NCBI GenBank assembly: GCA_018398585.1
Contig: JAGTTD010000001.1
Location: 16,819,750 to 16,883,749 of the forward strand
From: Simmondsia chinensis
Lineage: Eukaryota; Streptophyta; Magnoliopsida; Caryophyllales; Simmondsiaceae
Length of the DNA stretch: 64,000 nt
Direction of reading: 5' to 3'
Shown: positions 59,513-64,000 of the stretch, piece by piece
Numbering within the stretch: position 1 is the stretch's first letter
Layout of the letters: each line of letters starts with the position of its first letter
Translations under genes and position numbers: made by a program
Notes under the pieces: generated by a model
The model's database searches: none
Seen by the model: only the letters and a program-made list of their open reading frames with translations
Told to the model about the DNA's origin: nothing

Positions 59513-61751
59513 TATTGGGAAAAAGAATAAAATTTTGTTGGAAAATAAACTCTGATACCGACTATGGGGTTCACAGTTCTCAACTATGGTCACAACAATA
59601 GGCACCTATTAGAGCACTTAGAGTAGGAGACTCTTCGCTTATCTAAGCCCCCAGTCGGAGAGTCACGCTTCGTGACACCTCACGTACGAGAGCTCCCGAG
59701 AATATATTTATCTCTATAAACCCTTTGCCCTAATACCGGTTGTTGGGATGAATTTCAAAAATTTTCATTAATTTATAAAGTTTACACAGCGGAACGTGTT
59801 TAGAATTTATAATTCTAAACCTAGGTTTGATTTAAAATTCATAATTTTAAATCTAAAGATTTAAATTCATAATTTAAATCTACATATCTAAATTTTTAAT
59901 TTAGATCTACATGCCTTTTACTCTAATATGTTCATAACAATACTTAAACTCAAACAGGTATAATAACAACTGTAAATAAATAGAAAAGCGAAAACTAAAA
60001 GAAAAAGGAAAGAAGAACATACCTGGAATTGCTCCAATTATAAAGAATACTAAGAAAATCGAGACCCCGTGATCTTCTATGCAATGACCTCAAACTACCC
60101 GAAAGTTGGGCTCCGAAAAATATTAAATTGAGGAAAAAAAAATTTCAACGGAAATTTTTCTCTCCAATTAGGTCTCCGAGACTATGTCTAGAAACCCTGA
60201 ACTTGCTTCAAAACTGAATGCCAAACCTCGGAATAAGCACCTCTATTTATTGGAGTATACCGGAGCAGAAAGATCCAATTTTTTCGATGTGGGATTGCCC
60301 AGTTAAAAACAAAATGCGTCTTTTCATGGCCAAAAAAGGTAAAACGTGTCGTTTCAATTCCCAGAAAAAAAAACGCGTTTATTTAAATTAAATCCTTGTG
60401 ACACGTGGAGCGTCGCGATTGGTCCGCTCGCGTGCATGCGGATAGCTGTACCGGACGTCCCAGCGCCGATGATTTTGAGCACGCGGATTGCCATGTTGTT
60501 TTTCCGAATCTTTGTATATTTTTGTTCTTTGTTTTTTCTTTGTTTCCCACATGTAAAAATTCATCTTATGAATTCTAATTTTTCAAAATTATTTTATTTT
60601 ATAATTTTTAATTTTTATTCATCTCATGAATAATGTTTGGCAAAATTAATTTACCCATCTCATGAATAAATAATTCATCTCATGAATTCTTTAATATTCT
60701 TCCAATGACAATAAAATACAGAGGCTTGTGCAGGGAACTCATGGACAATTTAAATCTAACTTCAAATGGGTTAAATTAATCATCTCATGAAATAATTTAA
60801 TTACCATTTAATAAGACTTAATTCCACTAAATAAATCTCACTGTACTCTAGATTTAAATTATTTATTCGATATCTTCCTAATAGACTGTGTTGATGACAA
60901 CAATCCCTCCACTAGATGTCCATGTCAAATGATAAATATAACCACTATCATTATCCTTCTCACAGATTCTCTATCAGTTACCGACTCGTCCTTCACTGAA
61001 TAATTCATTTATACTTGAACATATTCATAGTATAAATTTCAAATGTCAAACATTTGAAATACTTTGGCCAACGATTCCGAACTATTCAAATATTTGTGAA
61101 TCAACTAAGGGGACATCTGTATCTCATATGAGACCGTAGATTCCCTATTGAATACCTGATCCTTGTCATACTTCACGCTGCTACCTAGTGTATGTGGGAT
61201 TTCAGTCATTCGTTTATACCTTACTTATAGTACACCGAAGTCACTAACACTCCATGCACAAGTTCAGAATACCATCAGGATTTAGAGTCGTCGTTCAAAC
61301 AGTACAATATGAATCACTCATCTCCGATAGTAATCTAGAAATAAGTGATCCACATGGTCCAACTCAGTGTGTCAATCTTATTAAACACACTAACCTAACA
61401 CTTTTGGATCTCCATCCACATGACCAAGACAAGTCATCTAAAGTGTCACGTTATAATCTTAACGTACAAGTGGTCAAAACTTGTCTTCGACTAGAGTCTT
61501 TCAAACAACAATCCATATCATTTGTTCCAAGTCTATCTGTGGCTTAGTCTCATAAACCATTTATAACAAATATGTAAATTGTAGTCCGAGGACTACACTC
61601 ATCTCATGGATGTTTCCAAAAGAAAATCACATTCAATATGAATGCTCACGTACACAAATTTAACTAGAAAATGACTGGAACTTTAATTTTTTTTATTAAT
61701 TAAAATAATATATTCAGAATAAATCTGAATTTTAGGACACTGTTCGTAACA
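59513..61751 (-). repeat. 5' LTR of element D
   Basis: Starts TATTGGGAAA (mutated TGTTGGGAAA) and ends TTCGTAACA on the plus strand. It contains the GC-rich patch (about 60390-60495), palindromes (about 60560-60690) and both fossil primer-site motifs (59546-59560 and 59733-59748). Confidence 0.9.
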
Positions 61752-61756
61752 ATTAT

Positions 61757-61971
61757 TTCTTTTGGTTTCCTTTATTTTGAGCAATTCCAAGCATGTTCTT
61801 CTTTCATCCTCTTTTAAGTTTTCAATTTTTCTTATTATGCTTGTTTTAAGTTCATGTTATTGTTATGAATGTATAAGAGTAGAGGCTTGTTGATTTAAAT
61901 TAGGTATTTTAAACCCTTCTGTTGCGTTAATTTTATTAAATTAGGAAAAATCTTTAAAAGCCGTCCCAACA
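61757..61971 (+). mobile_element. 3' LTR of element C, right part
   Basis: Continues the LTR broken at 53039; the joined text matches the 5' LTR around 45690-45980. It ends GTCCCAACA at 61971. The bases after it (TGACA) do not match those before element C (TTTTC), so no TSD remains. Confidence 0.85.
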
Positions 61972-61974
61972 TGA

Positions 61975-62205
61975 CAAGCTCGAGCCCATTTTACCCCTTT
62001 AGGCACCTTAGATGGTTGTTAATCATTTAAGGGATTTTAGGTACTCAAGAAGACGTACTTGGGATGCCATTACTTATATTTCTAAAGGCCATTTTAGCCT
62101 AGAGTATAGGCCCCACATGACAAGCACGTGTCCTTTTACTCTTAAACGGCATCGTCTCAGATCCCTTGAGTCTGGGGTGTAAACAAATGCCCCCCTTTTA
62201 GCCTT
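61975..62205 (-). repeat. Repeat R2: gypsy LTR start and polypurine tract, copy of 42379-42606
   Basis: Shares CAAGCTCGAGCCCATTTTAC, TTGGGATGCCATTACTTATA and GACAAGCACGTGT with the left copy. On the minus strand an AAAAGGGGGGCATTTG polypurine tract leads into TGTTTACACCCC, an LTR-like start. Confidence 0.75.
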
Positions 62206-63662
62206 GGTAATTTTAAATTTCCAACGGTAATGAAATCAATCACATCTTGTTGATTGATATTTCTACATGGCTTAGCTTCAAACCACTTTGTGAATAATCT
62301 ATGGCCACATGGATATATGAGTTTTGCTTAATGGAGGGAGGATTAATATCCCCAATAATATCCATTGCCCATCCTCGAAAGGGTCATGGCTTAACTATTG
62401 CATGCAAATCAGAAGCAGGTCCTTTTTGGGACATGCGCTTGTTTTTAGCATGCTATACACACCTTGGCATATTTGATGCAATCATTCATCATTAATGCCA
62501 ATAATAGCCATAACATATGATCAACCAATACATATGGTTTCTAGCCAAATGGAATTCAAAAATCCCTTCATGTGCCCCAACCATGACTAACATGGCTTTA
62601 TCTAAGTCCAGGCACTTGAGATGCACTCCACTGGCATCATTTTTGTATAACTCCCTTGACTCATAATTTAGGTGATACATGTGAACCCCCCTTTTCATTT
62701 TTTTATCTTTAGTGAACTTTTTAGGATTCTTAAAGTATTCTAGTACAGGTTTTCTCCAATCCTCACTTTGTTTAACAATAGTTTGATGTACCTCAAGGAA
62801 GTTGAAGGGAACCATTGGGACCACCCAGCTCTCAAAGGTTAAGGACTCAATAAATTCAAGGTAATGTTCCAAAACCTTGGTCTTGATGACCTCAGATTTT
62901 TCACACCACATCCGGGGTAGCTTATTCCTAGAGGCAAATTGAGCCAAATTATTGGCTACCTTGTTCTGATCTTGAGGCACATGCTCAATTGTAAATTCTC
63001 CAATAGTTCTTGCATTATTAAGATATACCTATTTGAGGTTTCACTGAGACACTGAAACTCCCCTTTTACTTGGTAAATTATCAACTAGAAATCCCCTCTT
63101 ATTATTATGCTAGGAACTCTCATTTCTAGAAGGGTTTCGAGGCCAATGATTAATGCCTCATATTCATCTCCATTATTAAGTAGCTACCTTCAAGAGTGAC
63201 AGTAAGCTCGGTGATAATTCAAGAGGGTGATTTGATAATGATTCCCATTCCAGCATGAAACTTGGTCTATGACCCATCAAAGTATAGTCTTCAAGTAGCT
63301 ATCCCTACCATTAAAATCTCCCCTTATTCACGGATTGATTCTATTTGCATATTGGGATGGTCAACCAAAAATTCTGTCAAAGCTTGGCTTTTCACTGACT
63401 TTTATGACACTTAAACCAACTAATATTGAAACAGAGAAATGCTCCACTTATTTAGCTTCCCTCTCATTAAAGGTATATCTAACATGTATTTGAGAACAAT
63501 TGTTTGAGCAACCACGTACAAAGTGAATGTAAGAAAGTAATGTCTCAATTCCACAGATGTATAACACAATGATAGACATATTTTCTCAATGGAAGTATAC
63601 TTTATTTCACACTCTTTTAAGCAAAGGCTCAGGTAGAACACAACTTGCTCAAACCCTTGCAC
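62206..63662 (-). pseudogene. Tat-type Ty3/gypsy pol fragment (RNase H, second RNase H, integrase)
   Basis: Minus strand. 63662-63420 is open and matches gypsy RT-RNase H (QVVFYLS, EIKYTSIEK, LRHYFLTFTLYV, LKYMLD). About 63280-63100 has LYFDGS and an AGMGI run, the catalytic start of a second RNase H, a mark of the Tat/Ogre lineage. 62980-62492 is open (PQDQNKVANNLAQFAS, then LYKNDASGVHLKCL and HEGIFEFHLA), the integrase zinc-finger region. About 62310-62210 has TKWFEAKPCRNINQQDVIDF from the integrase core. It then jumps to the polypurine tract, so the integrase C-terminus is deleted. RT proper is missing at the right. Confidence 0.8.
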
Positions 63663-64000
63663 TTTAGACTTAAATTATTTATTCAATAATTTTTAAATAG
63701 ACTATATTGACAATGACAACCCCTCTATTAGATATCCATGATGAAAAATAATTATAACTACTACCATTATTTTTCTCATAGCTTTTTCATTAGTTACCGA
63801 CTCGCCCTTTATTCATTTATACTTGAACAAATTCATAGTATAATTTTCAAATGTCAAACACTTAGGACACTTTGGCCAAAGTTTTTGAATTAATTCAAAC
63901 ACTTACGAATTAACTAAGGGAACATCTGTATCTCATAAGAGACTATAGATTTTATTTTAAATACTTGATCCATGTCACACTTTATGCCGTTACCCAATGC
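63657..64000 (-). mobile_element. Partial A-family LTR at the window end
   Basis: Matches 54370-54720 and 60845-61195 (A LTR on the minus strand), with TTTGGCCAAAG and AACTAAGGGAACATCTG. It begins inside the LTR at a GCACT shared with the gypsy sequence and runs past the window. Confidence 0.8.

Larger units (their letters stand above)
53040..61751 (-). mobile_element. Complete copia element D (family A), minus strand
   Basis: 8712 bp with a perfect 5-bp duplication ATTAT (53035-53039 and 61752-61756). The 3' LTR is 53040-55265 (2226 bp), the internal region 55266-59512 and the 5' LTR 59513-61751 (2239 bp). The PBS on the minus strand is at 59497-59510 (TGGTATTAGAGCCA). It is the only full-length A element here. 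It is non-autonomous: gag centre and the RT N-terminal half are deleted and the remaining frames have stops. Confidence 0.92.

Overview
The window is plant nuclear DNA from a eudicot; the species cannot be fixed from the sequence. It is AT-rich, its one intact gene has plant-type GT-AG introns, and most of the rest is Ty1/copia and Ty3/gypsy LTR retrotransposons using the plant initiator-Met PBS, plus an RTE-type LINE and SINE-like copies. Roughly 85% is mobile DNA and I find only one convincing host gene.

Left part (1-27261): a non-autonomous copia element (family A: 5' LTR end 1-116, leader, decayed gag-pol, 3' LTR 4097-5194) is fused to a second, 5'-truncated A LTR (5195-7214). An LTR of another family (7781-8864) and two elements of a second copia family follow (B1 8865-11596; B2 11683-22882). 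B2 carries a solo A LTR on the minus strand (16814-19125) and a LINE-like insert in its 3' LTR (21079-21570). Next is an Athila-like gypsy remnant on the minus strand (22883-27261) whose LTR holds a 5'-truncated RTE LINE. An 18-bp minisatellite (27275-27632) abuts that LTR.

Middle part (27633-42378): the gene island. A four-exon patellin-6-like gene (SEC14 plus GOLD; 28342-32568, plus strand) looks fully intact. Downstream are a solo LTR (32929-33603), a complete young non-autonomous LTR element on the minus strand (34174-38937, TSD TTTTC) carrying an unfamiliar long single-frame ORF, a 5S-rRNA-derived SINE with a 19-bp TSD (39084-39313), and a SINE/RTE tail with a 40-nt C run (39640-39831).

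Right part (42379-64000): a nested cluster. Copia element C (42607-61971) contains a solo gypsy LTR in its 5' LTR, a solo A LTR in its coding region and a complete minus-strand A element (D, 53040-61751, perfect TSD ATTAT) in its 3' LTR. Beyond it are a Tat-type gypsy pol fragment (minus) and a partial A LTR running off the end.

The most unusual signals are: arrays of short palindromes with changing arms around a constant ATGAGAT core in copia leaders and LTRs; A-family LTRs that seem to have grown outward over two earlier primer-binding sites; three A/C/D copies sharing the same gag and RT deletions; the unexplained ORF of the 34-39 kb element, broken only by stops explainable by C-to-T or G-to-A change; and the 5S-headed SINE whose 3' tail matches a neighbouring RTE LINE. 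All domain and family assignments are by eye, without alignment or database search.
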